DNA from: Pseudomonadota bacterium
Lineage (GTDB): Bacteria > Pseudomonadota > Gammaproteobacteria > Berkiellales > Berkiellaceae
DNA: 64,000 nt
Direction of reading: 5' to 3'
Assembly (NCBI GenBank): GCA_018241965.1
Contig: JAFECS010000026.1
Location: 1 to 64,000 of the forward strand
The notes beneath the pieces were generated by a model that did not search any database, had not been told where the DNA came from, and saw only the letters and a list, made by a program, of their open reading frames with translations. Both the position numbers and the translations under genes were made by a program. The number at the start of each line of letters is the position of its first letter. The first letter of the stretch is position 1. This document shows positions 44,074-55,465 of this stretch, in pieces.

Positions 44074-44676
44074 TTATTTTTGTGCCAATTGCTGTTGCAA
44101 AATTGCCATTTTTGCTGCTAGGCGCTCTACATCATGGCGAAGTGAATCTACTTCATGGTAAAAAGCTTGCGCTTCGCCTTTTGTTGGTAGCAGTGCAACT
44201 TCGTCTTGTAAATAAACGCCTAAATCATCTTTGCGCGCAGTATAAGTTTCGCTTAACCATGTTTTGGTTTCTTGCATAGTCACCATCATGGCATGTGCCA
44301 TGGTATCACCGACACCCTTGGCTAAATGGCCTTCCCAATCGATGTTAAGCTGATTAAAACAATCAAAAAGAGCTTTGGCGCACTCGGTATCGCCTTTGAT
44401 ATGCACGCCTGTATGTGTGCGCTGTTTGCTAAATAGTATTCTCATAAAAGCAGAAAGTGGGCCACTAAAAGTGGTATCTATATTTTCAGCTTTTTCTATC
44501 AGCACGAGTGTTGTTGGGGTAATTTCAAGATAGATGGGCGCAAATTCATCGATAGCAAAACATACTATTTTGTTGGTATGCGCTTTTAAGGGCGCAAAAC
44601 AGTTTGCGTCTAGCTTTTGCAGCAAAGCAATAAAAAAGGGAATAGTATGGTTGGCCATCATTGCTAAAGGTGTCAT
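44074..44676 (-). CDS. ubiJ: Ubiquinone biosynthesis accessory factor UbiJ
   Basis: The 200-residue protein has an N-terminal SCP2-type lipid-binding domain and a C-terminal coiled coil (about 165-200, with a heptad-like DSLRHDVERLAAKMAILQQQ), the layout of UbiJ (201 residues in E. coli). UbiJ binds ubiquinone intermediates within the cytosolic Ubi metabolon together with UbiK. Its start overlaps the ubiE stop by one base, implying translational coupling, and the gene order ubiE-ubiJ-ubiB is the conserved gammaproteobacterial one. Confidence 0.92.
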   Translation of the reverse strand: MTPLAMMANHTIPFFIALLQKLDANCFAPLKAHTNKIVCFAIDEFAPIYLEITPTTLVLIEKAENIDTTFSGPLSAFMRILFSKQRTHTGVHIKGDTECAKALFDCFNQLNIDWEGHLAKGVGDTMAHAMMVTMQETKTWLSETYTARKDDLGVYLQDEVALLPTKGEAQAFYHEVDSLRHDVERLAAKMAILQQQLAQK

Positions 44677-45419
44677 TAATACTTAATTCCTTTATGCAGC
44701 GCCACAATGCCGCCAGTTAAATTGTGCACTTCGCACTTATCAAAACCGGCTTGTAAAATCATGTTTTTCAAGGTTTCTTGATTAGGATGTTTACGGATAG
44801 ATTCAGCTAAATATTGATAACTGGCGCTGTCTTTGGCTATTAACTCACCCAATTTAGGCAACACATGAAAAGAATAAGCATCATAAATTTTTGAAAATAC
44901 GGCATTGGTGGGGTGAGAAAATTCTAAGATCACCATCCGCCCACCTGGTTTTAACACGCGATAAATGCTTTGTAGCGCTTTATCTTTATGGGTGACATTG
45001 CGTAATCCAAAGCCCATGATGATTCTATCAAAATGATTATCGGGAAAAGGTAAACATTCTGCATTGGCCTGGACAATATCTATATTACCAACCACGCCTT
45101 TATCAATGAGGCGTTCTTTAGCACATGCCAGCATGGCACCATTAATATCTGACAACGTAATATGGCCGCTTTCTGTAACAAGTGGATGCATGAGCAGGGT
45201 AAGATCACCGGTACCACCGGCTAAATCTAGCACCTGCATGCCTTGGCGTACTTGTAACATACCAATGGCATGACGTTTCCACAAACGATGCACGCCTAAA
45301 GACATAGCATCGTTCATGATATCGTATTTGGTTGCTACCGAATCGAACACCTTTTCAACAAGCTTTTGTTTGTCATCGATATCAACAGTCTGATAGCCAA
45401 AGTCGGTTTTTTGATTCAT
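44676..45419 (-). CDS. ubiE: Ubiquinone/menaquinone C-methyltransferase UbiE
   Basis: The 247-residue protein is a full-length class I SAM-dependent methyltransferase. Motif I is [15 protein letters not shown] at about 61-75, and the family signatures [17 protein letters not shown] near the N-terminus and the segment [18 protein letters not shown] are both present. UbiE performs the C-methylation step of ubiquinone (and menaquinone) synthesis. It follows hslU with a 3-base gap and is coupled to ubiJ by a one-base stop/start overlap. Confidence 0.96.
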   Translation of the reverse strand: MNQKTDFGYQTVDIDDKQKLVEKVFDSVATKYDIMNDAMSLGVHRLWKRHAIGMLQVRQGMQVLDLAGGTGDLTLLMHPLVTESGHITLSDINGAMLACAKERLIDKGVVGNIDIVQANAECLPFPDNHFDRIIMGFGLRNVTHKDKALQSIYRVLKPGGRMVILEFSHPTNAVFSKIYDAYSFHVLPKLGELIAKDSASYQYLAESIRKHPNQETLKNMILQAGFDKCEVHNLTGGIVALHKGIKY

Positions 45420-45422
45420 GAT

Positions 45423-46760
45423 TTATAATATAAAACGGCTCAAATCTTGATCTTGCACTAAGTTTGCTAATTGTTCATTGACATAAGTTTTATCAATTAC
45501 ATAACTTTGTTGCTTTTCACTAGCATCAAAAGAAATATTTTCTAATAAACGTTCCATAATGGTATGCAAGCGTCTAGCGCCAATATTTTCTGTTTTATCA
45601 TTTACCTGAGCAGCTAATTCAGCAATACGCTGCACGCCATCGGTTTCAAAAGAGATGCTGACGCCTTCTGTGGCCAGCAATGCTTTATATTGCTCGGTTA
45701 ATGATGCGCTAGGCTCTGTGAGAATACGCATTAAATCTTGGGTTTTTAAAGCTTCTAATTCCACACGTATGGGCAAGCGTCCTTGTAATTCAGGAATAAG
45801 ATCAGAAGGCTTAGACATATGAAAGGCGCCGCTGGCAATAAAGAGCACATGATCGGTTTTTACCATGCCATATTTTGTGGAAACCGTGCAGCCTTCTACT
45901 AAGGGTAACAGATCGCGCTGTACGCCTTCGCGAGACACATCTGGGCCAGAAGCATTACCCCGTTGAGTCACTTTGTCGATTTCATCTAAAAAGACAATCC
46001 CGTGTTGCTCCAGCTTTTCAACCGCTTTGGCTTTAATTTCTTCTTCATTAACTAATTTGCCGGCTTCTTCTTCGCTGACAACTTTTAACGCTTCTTTAAT
46101 GCGCATCTTACGGGTTTTGGTACGGCTGCCTGAAAGATTTTGAAACATACCTTGTAATTGATTGGTCATTTCTTCCATGCCAGGCGGGGCCATGATTTCT
46201 ACACCCATGGGAGCAATAGCAACTTCAAGCTCAATTTCTTGCTCGTCTAATTTGCCGGCTAATAATTTTTCTCTAAAAGCGCTACGTGCTGCTGAATCTT
46301 CACTGATTTCTTCGCTGGCAGGAGCAAACTTAAATCCAGCTTTAGGAATGAGCACATCTAAAATACGCTCGATGGCGGCTGTTTGGGCGCGCTCTTTGAC
46401 TCTTGATAAGGCTTCTTCGCGGGTGAGTTTATAAGATATATCTGAGAGGTCGCGAATGATGGATTCCACATCACGGCCTACATACCCCACTTCGGTAAAT
46501 TTGGTGGCTTCCACTTTAATAAAGGGCGCTTTGGCCAATTTGGCAAGACGTCTTGCAATTTCTGTTTTGCCAACACCGGTTGGTCCTATCATTAAAATAT
46601 TTTTAGGGGTAATTTCATTGCGTAGACTGCTATCCACTTTCATGCGTCGGTAACGATTACGAAGCGCAATAGCAACGGCGCGTTTTGCTTTAGATTGCCC
46701 CACAATGTGTTTATCTAATTCATGAACAATTTCACGGGGGGTCATAACAGAAGTACTCAT
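45423..46760 (-). CDS. hslU: ATP-dependent protease ATPase subunit HslU
   Basis: The 445-residue protein is HslU/ClpY (443 in E. coli). Walker A is GPTGVGKT (59-66), followed by the pore loop region with [11 protein letters not shown]. Walker B is IVFLDEIDK, and the C-terminus DLSRFIL is the exact HslV-docking tail. HslU hexamers unfold substrates for HslV. The start could be MSTSVM or MTPREI five codons later. It lies 10 bases after hslV. Confidence 0.97.
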   Translation of the reverse strand: MSTSVMTPREIVHELDKHIVGQSKAKRAVAIALRNRYRRMKVDSSLRNEITPKNILMIGPTGVGKTEIARRLAKLAKAPFIKVEATKFTEVGYVGRDVESIIRDLSDISYKLTREEALSRVKERAQTAAIERILDVLIPKAGFKFAPASEEISEDSAARSAFREKLLAGKLDEQEIELEVAIAPMGVEIMAPPGMEEMTNQLQGMFQNLSGSRTKTRKMRIKEALKVVSEEEAGKLVNEEEIKAKAVEKLEQHGIVFLDEIDKVTQRGNASGPDVSREGVQRDLLPLVEGCTVSTKYGMVKTDHVLFIASGAFHMSKPSDLIPELQGRLPIRVELEALKTQDLMRILTEPSASLTEQYKALLATEGVSISFETDGVQRIAELAAQVNDKTENIGARRLHTIMERLLENISFDASEKQQSYVIDKTYVNEQLANLVQDQDLSRFIL

Positions 46761-46770
46761 AACTACTCTC

Positions 46771-47316
46771 TTAAACTTTATTTTTTATTTCTTCAATTGT
46801 CAGGTGGTGATTGGTATACACACAAATATCAGCAGCAATTTTAAGGGCACGCTCGACAATACCGTAAGCGTCTAAAGAAGTGTTCTCCAACAATGCCGTT
46901 GCAGCAGATTGTGCAAAAGGGCCACCGGAGCCAATAGCAATAATCCCTTTTTCAGGTTCAATAACATCACCGTTTCCAGTGATAATCAAAGAGGCATCTT
47001 TGTCAGCAACAGCTAACATGGCTTCAAGGCGTCTTAAGATTTTATCTTGGCGCCAATCTTTGGCGAGCTCTACTGCCGCTCGCACCAAGTGTCCTTGGTA
47101 CATGTCTAATTTGCCTTCAAAACGTTCAAATAACGTAAAGGCATCGGCGGTACCACCGGCAAATCCGGCTAATACTTGGTTATTAAATAAACGGCGTACT
47201 TTTTTAGCATTGCCTTTGAGAATGGTATTGCCGAACGAGACTTGGCCATCTCCGCCTAAAGCGACATTATCATCGCGTCTGACAACGACGATGGTGGTTC
47301 CTCTGAATTGATCCAA
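46771..47316 (-). CDS. hslV: ATP-dependent protease peptidase subunit HslV
   Basis: The 181-residue protein is the HslV threonine peptidase, which forms a double-ring dodecamer with HslU. The start is set at a TTG that gives [21 protein letters not shown] lies 6 bases upstream, and an in-frame ATG 11 codons earlier would put that site inside the gene. The catalytic Thr would be residue 7 after removal of a short propeptide ending in Gly, instead of the E. coli arrangement MTTIV. The motif [20 protein letters not shown] and the C-terminal glycine segment match the family. It follows the ftsN-like gene by 32 bases. Confidence 0.95.
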   Translation of the reverse strand: MDQFRGTTIVVVRRDDNVALGGDGQVSFGNTILKGNAKKVRRLFNNQVLAGFAGGTADAFTLFERFEGKLDMYQGHLVRAAVELAKDWRQDKILRRLEAMLAVADKDASLIITGNGDVIEPEKGIIAIGSGGPFAQSAATALLENTSLDAYGIVERALKIAADICVYTNHHLTIEEIKNKV

Positions 47317-47348
47317 GGTGAACTCCTTAAGATGTAAGAAACGTGACA

Positions 47349-48080
47349 TTATACCGTGATTTTGAGAACCACACTACGCAATTGCATGGCTTGTTCAAGA
47401 CGCATTTGTTGGTTTTGTGCTTGATCTTTACTGGTGTATGGGCCAATTAATACACGGTAACGATATTCTCTATTGCCCATTTTGAAAGTTTGAACACTTG
47501 CTTCATATCCGCTCATCGCCAATTCAGCTTTTAGTGTTTCAGCCTGCTCTAGGCGGCGAAATGAGCCCGCTTGAATAAAATAATTGCCAGTAGGGGGGGC
47601 CTTAGCAATTTTTTCTAGTTGTGCCTCAAGAAGGGGTTCATCATCATTCAAAGCAGTTTGCGGTGCTTGTTCTAGCGCCTTGCTTTGTAAAGCGAGATCT
47701 AAATTAGGGTTGGATGAGAGTGAGGGATCATCATCATGGGTTTTACGGTTCATGCTTGGCAGAACGGTATAAAAATCAAAGCGAGAGCTACTCTTGGGCA
47801 GAGGATCCTGAGCATGATTATGTGCCAATTGCTTTAGCTTTTTAGCAGGTTTGGCTTTTGTTTGCGTTGGCTGGTTATCTTCATGGATATCCACAATGGC
47901 ATTGGTCACTGGGGTTTGGGTACGATGTAGCTTCCAATAGAGTGCCCCGGACAAACATAGGCCCAATAATAGTCCCGCGCTCATCCAGATCCATGCTGGT
48001 ATGGCTTCTTTTTTGGTGCTCATTTCGCGACCACGGGATAAATGCTGGTTGCGGCGGCGTTTGGCGTAATCTTTTGTCAT
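47349..48080 (-). CDS. ftsN: SPOR-domain cell-division protein, FtsN-like
   Basis: The 243-residue protein has a cytosolic basic N-terminus with DYAKRRR, one membrane helix (about residues 29-48), a long Pro/Gln/Lys-rich periplasmic linker and a C-terminal SPOR domain (about 165-240, starting [18 protein letters not shown]). This layout, plus location between priA and hslVU as in E. coli, identifies FtsN or a close analogue. FtsN activates septal peptidoglycan synthesis, and the SPOR domain binds denuded glycan at the division site. The symbol is by context and layout, since SPOR proteins are diverse. Confidence 0.85.
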   Translation of the reverse strand: MTKDYAKRRRNQHLSRGREMSTKKEAIPAWIWMSAGLLLGLCLSGALYWKLHRTQTPVTNAIVDIHEDNQPTQTKAKPAKKLKQLAHNHAQDPLPKSSSRFDFYTVLPSMNRKTHDDDPSLSSNPNLDLALQSKALEQAPQTALNDDEPLLEAQLEKIAKAPPTGNYFIQAGSFRRLEQAETLKAELAMSGYEASVQTFKMGNREYRYRVLIGPYTSKDQAQNQQMRLEQAMQLRSVVLKITV

Positions 48081-48134
48081 AGTTTATAAGTTCGTTAACT
48101 TAGAGATAACTGCCTGATTGTCATTTAGGACATT

Positions 48135-50138
48135 CTAAAACATTTCAATCGGATCCACATCTAAAGACCAACGTACTTTCTTCGCCAATTTTGAATTTTC
48201 TAAAATAACGGTGGAGTAACTTAAAATCTGATGCAGCGCTTTGCGCTCGCTTGCTTGTATTAATAGCTGATAACGAAATTGTCCTTGGCGCTTGGCCATT
48301 GGGGCAGGAACCGGGCCTAAAATACTCACCTCCCCCTTTTGGACTTGGGCTAAGGTTGCTTGAACCTGGCTTAAGAGATCTTGCGCCAATTCAGGCTTTG
48401 GGCCCTGGGCACGAATTAAGGCTAAATGTGAAAACGGGGGTAATAGGCTTGCTTTACGTTCTTGCAATAATATTTGCGAGAGCTTGGCATAATCTTGATG
48501 CAAAATGGGTTGTAATAATGGGTGTTCTGGGTGAAAGGTTTGAATAATCACTTCACCTGCTTCATGCACACGGCCAGCGCGACCTGCCACTTGGATGATT
48601 AATTGTGCCATGCGCTCGACGCTTCTAAAATCCACACTGAATAAGCCACCATCGGCATCGACAATAGCCACTAAACCTAAATGGGGAAAATGATGCCCTT
48701 TGGCTAAAATTTGAGTGCCTATTAATAATGGTGCTTCATTGTTTTGCGCTTTTTGTAAAAGTGATTCTAATTCACCTTTTTTGCTAGTGACATCAGAGTC
48801 GATACGCGCAATGTTAAGGGTGGGGAAATACTCTTTTAAAAAGGATTCTAGTTTTTCGGTGCCTTGCCCAACCGGATGAAGCTCTTTGTGTTCACAATCT
48901 GGGCAACTTGTCATCATTTTGCGCTGCTGCAAACAGTGATGGCAAATCAATAATTGCTTTTTATGATGATAAGTAAGGCGTGCATCGCAACGCGTACACT
49001 TTGCTAACCACCCACAATCATAACACATAAACGAAGGGGCAAAACCACGACGGTTAATAAACAATAACACTTGTTGGTTTTGTTGAAGGCTTTTTTCGAT
49101 GCGTGAGAGTAAAGCACTGGACAATCCGGCTTCTAATTTATTATGGCGCACATCCAGCATAGTGACTTTAGGTAAAGATGCACTGGTGGCGCGCATGGGT
49201 AAAGTAAGATGCTGATATTTTCCTGTTTGTGCATTTACCAACGTTTCAAAAGAGGGTGTGGCAGATCCTAATACAATAGGGCAGCTTGCCATTTTAGCGC
49301 GCAGCACGCCAATATCACGCGCCGAATAACGAAAACCTTCTTGTTGTTTAAAAGAAGGATCATGTTCTTCATCGATGATAATGATACCTAATTGCATAAA
49401 TGGTAAGAAAATTGCCGAGCGCGTGCCAATAACAACCGACACTTGTTGATGCCTTATCTGCATCCAGACATCATATCTTTCTTTGGGGGTCATTCTGGAA
49501 TGAAAAAGTGCCACTTTGGCGCCAAAGCGTGCATTAAAGCGTTCATAGGTTTGTGGTGTGAGTGATATTTCTGGTACTAAGATAAGGGCTTGTTGGTCGC
49601 GCTTGAGTAAAGCATCAACCACTTGCAAGTAGACTTCTGTTTTGCCGCTACCGGTGATCCCTTCTAACAAAAATGGCGCAAATGTACTTTGCGTTTCTAA
49701 AATAGCCTCAATGGCTTTTTGCTGCGCGCTATTCGCTTTTATCTCTATTGAAGGTGAGGGAGGCGCGAGAAGCGCTTTGCTGTTGGTCGTTTTTTTGGTT
49801 TTGCCCAATCGAATAGCAAGTGGCGCACCGCTAAAGGCAACTTCACCCACAGGGTGGTGATAATACTGCGCCGTTTTTTCAATAAAATCACATAAGCTTG
49901 AAGGAAAGATTGGTTCAAGATCACAGACTTCGCTAATCGGTTTTAATTTATCTTTTGGTAGCTCAGAATGGTCTTTTTGACCGAGAATGATGCCCACAAG
50001 TGTTTGGCGACCAAAAGGCACTTTGACGCGCATACCGCGCAAAAGTGGCGTTGGTTGATCTAAAGGGGGCAGATAATCAAATAAACGCCTCAGTGGCACA
50101 TCCAGTGCCACTTGGACGATGACATCGGGTGTGCTCAT
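48135..50138 (-). CDS. priA: Replication restart helicase PriA
   Basis: The 667-residue protein is PriA (732 in E. coli, so slightly short). The N-terminal 3'-end-binding domain ([13 protein letters not shown]) is followed by Walker A in [13 protein letters not shown], the DEEH box in [13 protein letters not shown], and the zinc-binding Cys pairs [13 protein letters not shown] and ICHHCLQQ with CPDCEH. PriA loads the replisome at repaired forks. Its start overlaps the tex stop in ATGA, so the two are translationally coupled, and the gene leads into ftsN-hslVU. Confidence 0.96.
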   Translation of the reverse strand: MSTPDVIVQVALDVPLRRLFDYLPPLDQPTPLLRGMRVKVPFGRQTLVGIILGQKDHSELPKDKLKPISEVCDLEPIFPSSLCDFIEKTAQYYHHPVGEVAFSGAPLAIRLGKTKKTTNSKALLAPPSPSIEIKANSAQQKAIEAILETQSTFAPFLLEGITGSGKTEVYLQVVDALLKRDQQALILVPEISLTPQTYERFNARFGAKVALFHSRMTPKERYDVWMQIRHQQVSVVIGTRSAIFLPFMQLGIIIIDEEHDPSFKQQEGFRYSARDIGVLRAKMASCPIVLGSATPSFETLVNAQTGKYQHLTLPMRATSASLPKVTMLDVRHNKLEAGLSSALLSRIEKSLQQNQQVLLFINRRGFAPSFMCYDCGWLAKCTRCDARLTYHHKKQLLICHHCLQQRKMMTSCPDCEHKELHPVGQGTEKLESFLKEYFPTLNIARIDSDVTSKKGELESLLQKAQNNEAPLLIGTQILAKGHHFPHLGLVAIVDADGGLFSVDFRSVERMAQLIIQVAGRAGRVHEAGEVIIQTFHPEHPLLQPILHQDYAKLSQILLQERKASLLPPFSHLALIRAQGPKPELAQDLLSQVQATLAQVQKGEVSILGPVPAPMAKRQGQFRYQLLIQASERKALHQILSYSTVILENSKLAKKVRWSLDVDPIEMF

Positions 50139-52441
50139 TTACCCTTGAGCGCTGCTTGTAGCGCTAAACCAAGAGAACCCGTGGCCGCTTCTTTTATTTG
50201 CTTTGGTTTATGAGGCCCTTTGTTATGTGGTTTTTGCATTTTGTGATCTTTTGATAAAGATGCTTTTTCAGGTACTTGCTCTAAGCACATGGTTAAGCTA
50301 ATACGTTTACGCGCAGAATCGACTTCCAACACTTTTACTTTAACTATCTGGCCGGTTTTAACAACTTGGCGCGGATCTTTGACAAACTCGTGTGAAAGCG
50401 CGGAAATATGCACCAACCCATCTTGGTGGACACCGATATCGACAAAGGCGCCAAAATTAGCCACATTGGTAACAACGCCTTCTAATATCATGCCGGGGGT
50501 CAAATCGCTTAAAGATTCAACGCCTTCTTTATATTGTACTGTTTGGAAAGTAGCACGCGGATCTCTACCAGGTTTTTCTAATTCTTTGAAAATATCTTTT
50601 ACTGTGGGTAAACCAAATTGTTCAGTGACAAATTTATTGGGATCTAGTGATTTTAGAAATTCACCATTACCAATAATTTCCCGAATGGGTTTATGAGAAT
50701 TTTGAATAATTTGCTCTATCACAGGATAGGCTTCTGGATGCACGCTGGAAGCGTCTAGCGGATTATCGCCATTGGCTATTCTTAAAAAGCCGGCGGCTTG
50801 TTCAAACGCTTTATCGCCTAAGCGTGGCACTTTCTTTAATTCATTACGGTTCTTAAAAGGCCCATGCTTTTCTCTAAACTCAACCACATTATTGGCAATC
50901 TGCTGATTTAAACCTGCAATATGGGTCAATAAAGGTGAGGAGGCCGTATTGACGTCAACACCGACTGCGTTCACGGCATCTTCCACCACCGCATCCAGCG
51001 TGCGGGCTAGTTTGGTTTGGTTTACATCATGCTGATATTGCCCAACGCCAATAGCTTTAGGTTCAATTTTGACTAATTCTGCTAAAGGATCCTGAATTCT
51101 TCTTGCAATGGAAACTGCACCACGAAGAGAAACATCTAGTTGAGGGAATTCTTGGCTGGCTAATTCTGAGGCCGAATAGACAGATGCCCCGGCTTCAGAA
51201 GTAACAATTTTATTTATTTTAGAATCAGGTAGTTTTTTAATTAATTCTTCAACTAATTTTTCTGTTTCGCGTGAGGCGGTTCCGTTTCCAATGCTGATGA
51301 GCTTCACTTCATGTTGCACAATTAGCTTAGCAAGTGTTACTAAAGATTCTTGCCATTGTTTGTGGGGCACATGCGGGTATATCGTCTCGGTGGCAAGTAA
51401 TTTTCCAGTGGGGGATACCACGGCCACTTTCACTCCAGTTCTTAGCCCTGGATCTAACCCTAAGGTGGTTATTTGGCCGGCTGGCGCTGCCATGAGCAGA
51501 TCATGCAAGTTGCTCTTAAAGACTTGAATCGCTTCTTCTTCAGCGTCATCACGAAGCAGGCCGATTAATTCTGTTTCTAAATGTGGTTGAATTTTGATGC
51601 GCCAAGTCCATTTAACCACTTCTTGTAAGAAGGCATCCGCTGCGCGATTTTTATTTGCTATGGAAAAATGCTGTGCAATCATCGATTGCACGATGCTGTT
51701 ATCGGGATTTTCAAGCTCTTCAGGCAACACTAAAGCAAGCGATAGAACGCCTTCTTTACGGCCTCTGAGCATGGCCAAACAACGGTGAGAAGGCACTTTG
51801 CTCCAAGGTTCAATATGATCAAAGTAATCTTGGAATTTTTGCGCTTCGGTTAGTTTTTCAGGTACCACTTTGCTTTGTAAATGTGCTTTATCTTGCAAAT
51901 AGGTTCTAATTTTATCGAGCAAGTTTGCATCTTCTGCAAATTGTTCCATTAGAATATAACGAGCACCTTCAAGCGCTGCTTTAATATCTGGCACACCTTT
52001 TTCTGCATTGACATAGTCGCTTGCCGTTTGTTCTGGGTTTAACGTAGGATCTTGTAAAAGCGCTTCGCTTAAGGGTTGCAAGCCTGCTTCAATGGCAATT
52101 TGCCCTTTGGTGCGTCGTTTAGGCTTGTAGGGGCGGTATAAGTCTTCAAGGCGAATTTTTGTATCTGCTTCTAAGATCTCTTTTTGTAATTCTGGGGTGA
52201 GCTTATTTTGCTCTTCAATGCTCTTTAATATAGTGGCGCGTCTTTCTTCAAGTTCACGAAGATAAATTAATCTTTCTTGTAAGAGACGTAATTGACTATC
52301 ATCAAGTCCCTTGGTGACTTCTTTACGGTACCTGGCAATAAAGGGAACAGTTGCTCCCTCATCTAAAAGCAAGATAGCTGCCTTTACTTGGCCGGGGGAA
52401 ACGCTAAGTTCTGTCGCAATGCGCTCTTCAATGGTGAGCAT
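50135..52441 (-). CDS. tex: Transcription accessory protein Tex
   Basis: The 768-residue protein is a full-length Tex. The N-terminal helical region carries [17 protein letters not shown], the YqgF/RuvC-like domain has [18 protein letters not shown], tandem helix-hairpin-helix elements follow (near [16 protein letters not shown] and [20 protein letters not shown]), and an S1 RNA-binding domain is at about 650-720 with [20 protein letters not shown]. Tex binds RNA and RNA polymerase and affects virulence gene expression in some pathogens. It is the first gene of the eight-gene minus-strand run. AAAGGAAG precedes the ATG. Confidence 0.96.
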   Translation of the reverse strand: MLTIEERIATELSVSPGQVKAAILLLDEGATVPFIARYRKEVTKGLDDSQLRLLQERLIYLRELEERRATILKSIEEQNKLTPELQKEILEADTKIRLEDLYRPYKPKRRTKGQIAIEAGLQPLSEALLQDPTLNPEQTASDYVNAEKGVPDIKAALEGARYILMEQFAEDANLLDKIRTYLQDKAHLQSKVVPEKLTEAQKFQDYFDHIEPWSKVPSHRCLAMLRGRKEGVLSLALVLPEELENPDNSIVQSMIAQHFSIANKNRAADAFLQEVVKWTWRIKIQPHLETELIGLLRDDAEEEAIQVFKSNLHDLLMAAPAGQITTLGLDPGLRTGVKVAVVSPTGKLLATETIYPHVPHKQWQESLVTLAKLIVQHEVKLISIGNGTASRETEKLVEELIKKLPDSKINKIVTSEAGASVYSASELASQEFPQLDVSLRGAVSIARRIQDPLAELVKIEPKAIGVGQYQHDVNQTKLARTLDAVVEDAVNAVGVDVNTASSPLLTHIAGLNQQIANNVVEFREKHGPFKNRNELKKVPRLGDKAFEQAAGFLRIANGDNPLDASSVHPEAYPVIEQIIQNSHKPIREIIGNGEFLKSLDPNKFVTEQFGLPTVKDIFKELEKPGRDPRATFQTVQYKEGVESLSDLTPGMILEGVVTNVANFGAFVDIGVHQDGLVHISALSHEFVKDPRQVVKTGQIVKVKVLEVDSARKRISLTMCLEQVPEKASLSKDHKMQKPHNKGPHKPKQIKEAATGSLGLALQAALKGK

Positions 52442-52519
52442 AAGCTTCCTTTTTCAATCGATTTAAGACTAAAAACAAAATGGGGCTAGCATAAAAAAAA
52501 TTCTGACGTCACACAATAC

Positions 52520-53788
52520 CTATTTGCGATAACGCGTAGCGGACCATTGCTTGATGAGCTTGACTATGGTAGCGGTTATTTTTTCAAGTTCATCACTATT
52601 TATCGTTAATGCTGGCGTGGTGTAAACAATATTGCCAAATGGTCTACACCAAACGCCTTGCTCAATGAAATTTAATTTGAACCAATTTAAATCTTCGATA
52701 ATAGGATAAGCAAGCTCAACACATCCTATGGCACCTTTAACACGCACTGTTTTGACACCAGCCACATTTTGTAAGGGCATCAGCGCTGATTTTAACATGC
52801 CTTCAATATCGGCTACTTGCGCTAATCTTGGTTCATTTGTAAATAAATCTAACGAGGCAATAGCCGCAGCACATGCTAACGCATTGCCCATAAAAGTGGT
52901 GCCGTGCATCAGTGCTTTTGCGTAATCTTGATCTAAAAAGGCATCATAGACTTTCTTGTTGGCTATTGTTGCAGCCAAAGGCAGTGTGCCACCACTTAGG
53001 GCTTTAGACAAGCAGATGATATCGGGAGTAATGTTCGCTTGATCAATCGCAAATAAAGAACCCGTTCTGCCAAAAGCAGTGAAAATTTCATCGACAATAA
53101 ATAGCACATCATAACGTTGGCAAATTTGCCACAGTATTTCAAGGGTTTTGGCCTCATACATTTTCATGCCGCCGGCACCTTGTACCAAAGGCTCAATTAA
53201 AAGTGCTGCAACTTTTTCATGGTGTTCTTGTAGCCATGACTCAAAAGCAGCAAATTCTTCTGGTGTTTGCGGTATTTTTTGTAAACAATGTTTAGGTAAC
53301 ATATCTTCAAATGGCGGATGAATGCCATCTTGTGGATCTGATACGGACATGGTGAAAAAGGTATCGCCATGATAGCCATGTTGAAAATACACAAACTGAG
53401 AGCGCTGTGGTGCGCCTTTGTTTATCCAAAATTGCAATGCCATTTTCATGGCAATCTCTACTGCTACAGAGCCCGATTCACTGTAAAACACGTACTTTAA
53501 ATCACCCGGCAAGTTTTCGCCTAAACGCGTTGCTAATTGGTTTGCGCCTTCATGAATAAGGCCGCCTAACATCACATGCGCAAGCGAATTGGCTTGATGG
53601 CAAATGGCATGAATAAGCTTGGGATGGTTGTAACCATGACAAGCTGTCCACCAGGAAGCAACCCCATCAATCAGTTCACGGCCATCTGTTAAAGTTAAAA
53701 TTGAGCCTTGCGTCTTACATACCGCTAAGGGGGTATGAATGGTTTGCATTTGGGCATAAGGAAGCCAGACGGTGGCATTTTGTGTCAT
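52520..53788 (-). CDS. bioA: Adenosylmethionine-8-amino-7-oxononanoate aminotransferase BioA
   Basis: The 422-residue protein is BioA (about 430 residues in E. coli). It uses S-adenosylmethionine as amino donor to convert KAPA to DAPA in biotin synthesis. The PLP lysine is Lys262 in CLSKALSGGTLPL. The N-terminal WLPYAQM segment, the GVASWWTACHGYNHP motif and the HGYHGDT segment are family hallmarks. It is divergent from bioD with only 45 bases between them, so both promoters must overlap. The other biotin genes (bioB, bioF, bioC) are not in this window. Confidence 0.96.
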   Translation of the reverse strand: MTQNATVWLPYAQMQTIHTPLAVCKTQGSILTLTDGRELIDGVASWWTACHGYNHPKLIHAICHQANSLAHVMLGGLIHEGANQLATRLGENLPGDLKYVFYSESGSVAVEIAMKMALQFWINKGAPQRSQFVYFQHGYHGDTFFTMSVSDPQDGIHPPFEDMLPKHCLQKIPQTPEEFAAFESWLQEHHEKVAALLIEPLVQGAGGMKMYEAKTLEILWQICQRYDVLFIVDEIFTAFGRTGSLFAIDQANITPDIICLSKALSGGTLPLAATIANKKVYDAFLDQDYAKALMHGTTFMGNALACAAAIASLDLFTNEPRLAQVADIEGMLKSALMPLQNVAGVKTVRVKGAIGCVELAYPIIEDLNWFKLNFIEQGVWCRPFGNIVYTTPALTINSDELEKITATIVKLIKQWSATRYRK

Positions 53789-53833
53789 GGTTTTGTACCA
53801 TCACTTTTTTAAAAAAACCATCATACCATAACC

Positions 53834-54547
53834 ATGACAGGGATCTTTATTACAGCAACAGGCACTGATATAGGTAAAACCTACCTCACTTCACAGCTCT
53901 TGCGTTTTGACAGACAGCATGATAGGTGCCTTTTAGCGAGTAAACCAGTTATTTCAGGTTGGCCTGAAAATGAAAAAGACATTCAACATACTGACACGGG
54001 TATTTTATTACAAGCCCAAGAATTACCTATAAATAAGGAAAGCATTGCACAGTGCTCACCGTGGCGTTATCGTTTAGCGCTAACGCCCAGCATGGCAAGT
54101 GTGCAAAGTACTCCCCTCGAAGAAACAGCACTTATGGGGTATTGTGAAGAGCTGTTAAATTACGCCAAAAGACAAAATAAAGTTCAACTTATTGAAGGAG
54201 TGGGGGGAGTCATGTCACCTCTCACACAACAGTGGACCAATCTAGATTGGATCAAAGCACTCAAGATCCCCTGCATACTGGTGACAGGCTCTTATCTGGG
54301 GGCGCTCTCTCACACGCTTACCGCAATGGTTGCGCTACAAAGCAAAGCCATCCCCGTGCTTGCTGTGGTGGTCAGCGAGACTAAAGAGAGTACGGTGGGG
54401 CTTAATGAAACCGTAAAAACGCTAACAGAATTTTTGCCAACAATTCCGGTTTTACCCTTAGCTTATATATGCAGTTCGGATGTGGCTATGGTATACTCAT
54501 GCGCCTTGAAAGTAACAAGAAAGGCATTATCTTGCGACTTAGCTTAA
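53834..54547 (+). CDS. bioD: Dethiobiotin synthase BioD
   Basis: The 237-residue protein is BioD, which closes the ureido ring of dethiobiotin from DAPA, CO2 and ATP. The P-loop is TATGTDIGKTYLTSQLL at about 7-23, and the segment EGVGGVMSPL holds the conserved Glu-Gly-Val/Ala-Gly-Gly motif. The C-terminal end runs about 15 residues beyond the usual family length and overlaps the start of the next plus-strand gene. It is divergent from bioA. Confidence 0.93.
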   Translation: MTGIFITATGTDIGKTYLTSQLLRFDRQHDRCLLASKPVISGWPENEKDIQHTDTGILLQAQELPINKESIAQCSPWRYRLALTPSMASVQSTPLEETALMGYCEELLNYAKRQNKVQLIEGVGGVMSPLTQQWTNLDWIKALKIPCILVTGSYLGALSHTLTAMVALQSKAIPVLAVVVSETKESTVGLNETVKTLTEFLPTIPVLPLAYICSSDVAMVYSCALKVTRKALSCDLA

Positions 54548-55395
54548 GGTTTTTTACGTTATTTTGGGGCCTGGTTTTCTCTTTGGCTCCGCCCTTTGCA
54601 AGAAGTAGTGTAGATACTTCTTTTTTACCTCATTTTTTTCAAACACAGCCTTCCTTTTTAAAAAATACCTATCATGAACAAACGCCTGAAAATAACATGG
54701 CACGACGTGTTTGGCATGATTTGGCGGTCAAAAATTATAGCACTCACCATTCAAGCGATGCATTATTACGACCGGTATTTAGTCAAATACAATATCAGCT
54801 TGAAAATGAATTACTGGGTGTTAAAGACAAATTTGAAAAGGGCCAGAGCCTTTGGATAATTCATACCCCCACCATCGCCACGCCCTTGGTGACAGAAGCT
54901 GATAAAAGCGCAAACAATAAAACCAGTGTGAATATTGCGCTAAAGCGCGCAACCTTAATGCGGCAATATTTAGCCAAGGGTGGTGTGTTAGTAGTGACAC
55001 ATCATGCACATTTGGCAGATAAATCGCTTGCACGCACCAGCGAACAAATTGCTATTTTTGAAGCCTTAAAAAAACAATATCCAAAACAAATTATTGAATT
55101 AACCATTCGCGCTAAAGAATTCCCAGTGGGTAACATTGGGGCAACCTATCTTGTGAATACACATGATGATGCTATGGTTGCTATCACTACCCAAGGCGTG
55201 CAAATAAATGAGGCGCCAGATAAAGCAACTTGGGGGGTATGGGTGAATACCAGCAAACCTTCTAAGGCAAGCGAAAAGGTAACTGAAAATATTCAATTTT
55301 TAATGCGTAATGGACTCAAAGAAGCATTAGTAGAAAATGCACGTCAGCAAGGAATGCCCAAAGAACAGTATTTAACTCTTTTTAAACGTTTATAG
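54499..55395 (+). CDS. Exported unknown protein downstream of bioD
   Basis: The product, about 298 residues, has a clear signal peptide followed by a mixed alpha/beta periplasmic domain. It has no recognised family; notable segments are SLWIIHTPTIATPLVTEAD and VLVVTHHAHLADKSLARTSE. The start is uncertain: ATG 54499 overlaps bioD by 49 bases, while TTG 54532 has AAAGG upstream and gives a textbook signal peptide (MRLSLRFFTLFWGLVFSLAP). The overlap with bioD suggests coupled expression, but no biotin role is evident. Confidence 0.6.
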   Translation: MRLESNKKGIILRLSLRFFTLFWGLVFSLAPPFARSSVDTSFLPHFFQTQPSFLKNTYHEQTPENNMARRVWHDLAVKNYSTHHSSDALLRPVFSQIQYQLENELLGVKDKFEKGQSLWIIHTPTIATPLVTEADKSANNKTSVNIALKRATLMRQYLAKGGVLVVTHHAHLADKSLARTSEQIAIFEALKKQYPKQIIELTIRAKEFPVGNIGATYLVNTHDDAMVAITTQGVQINEAPDKATWGVWVNTSKPSKASEKVTENIQFLMRNGLKEALVENARQQGMPKEQYLTLFKRL

Positions 55396-55465
55396 GAACT
55401 TGCTCCATAGGGAAATTTTTGCGGAGCTAACATCACATCACTATAAATACAAAATGAGGTGAATC

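Noticed and set aside
46880-47311. 143-codon plus-strand open frame opposite hslV
   Set aside because: It lies wholly antisense to a clear housekeeping gene, lacks a recognisable product and follows from codon bias of the opposite strand.
53789-53833. BirA operator between bioA and bioD
   Set aside because: The 45-base gap does not show the paired TTGTAAACC / GGTTTACAA half-sites; regulation by BirA is not supported.
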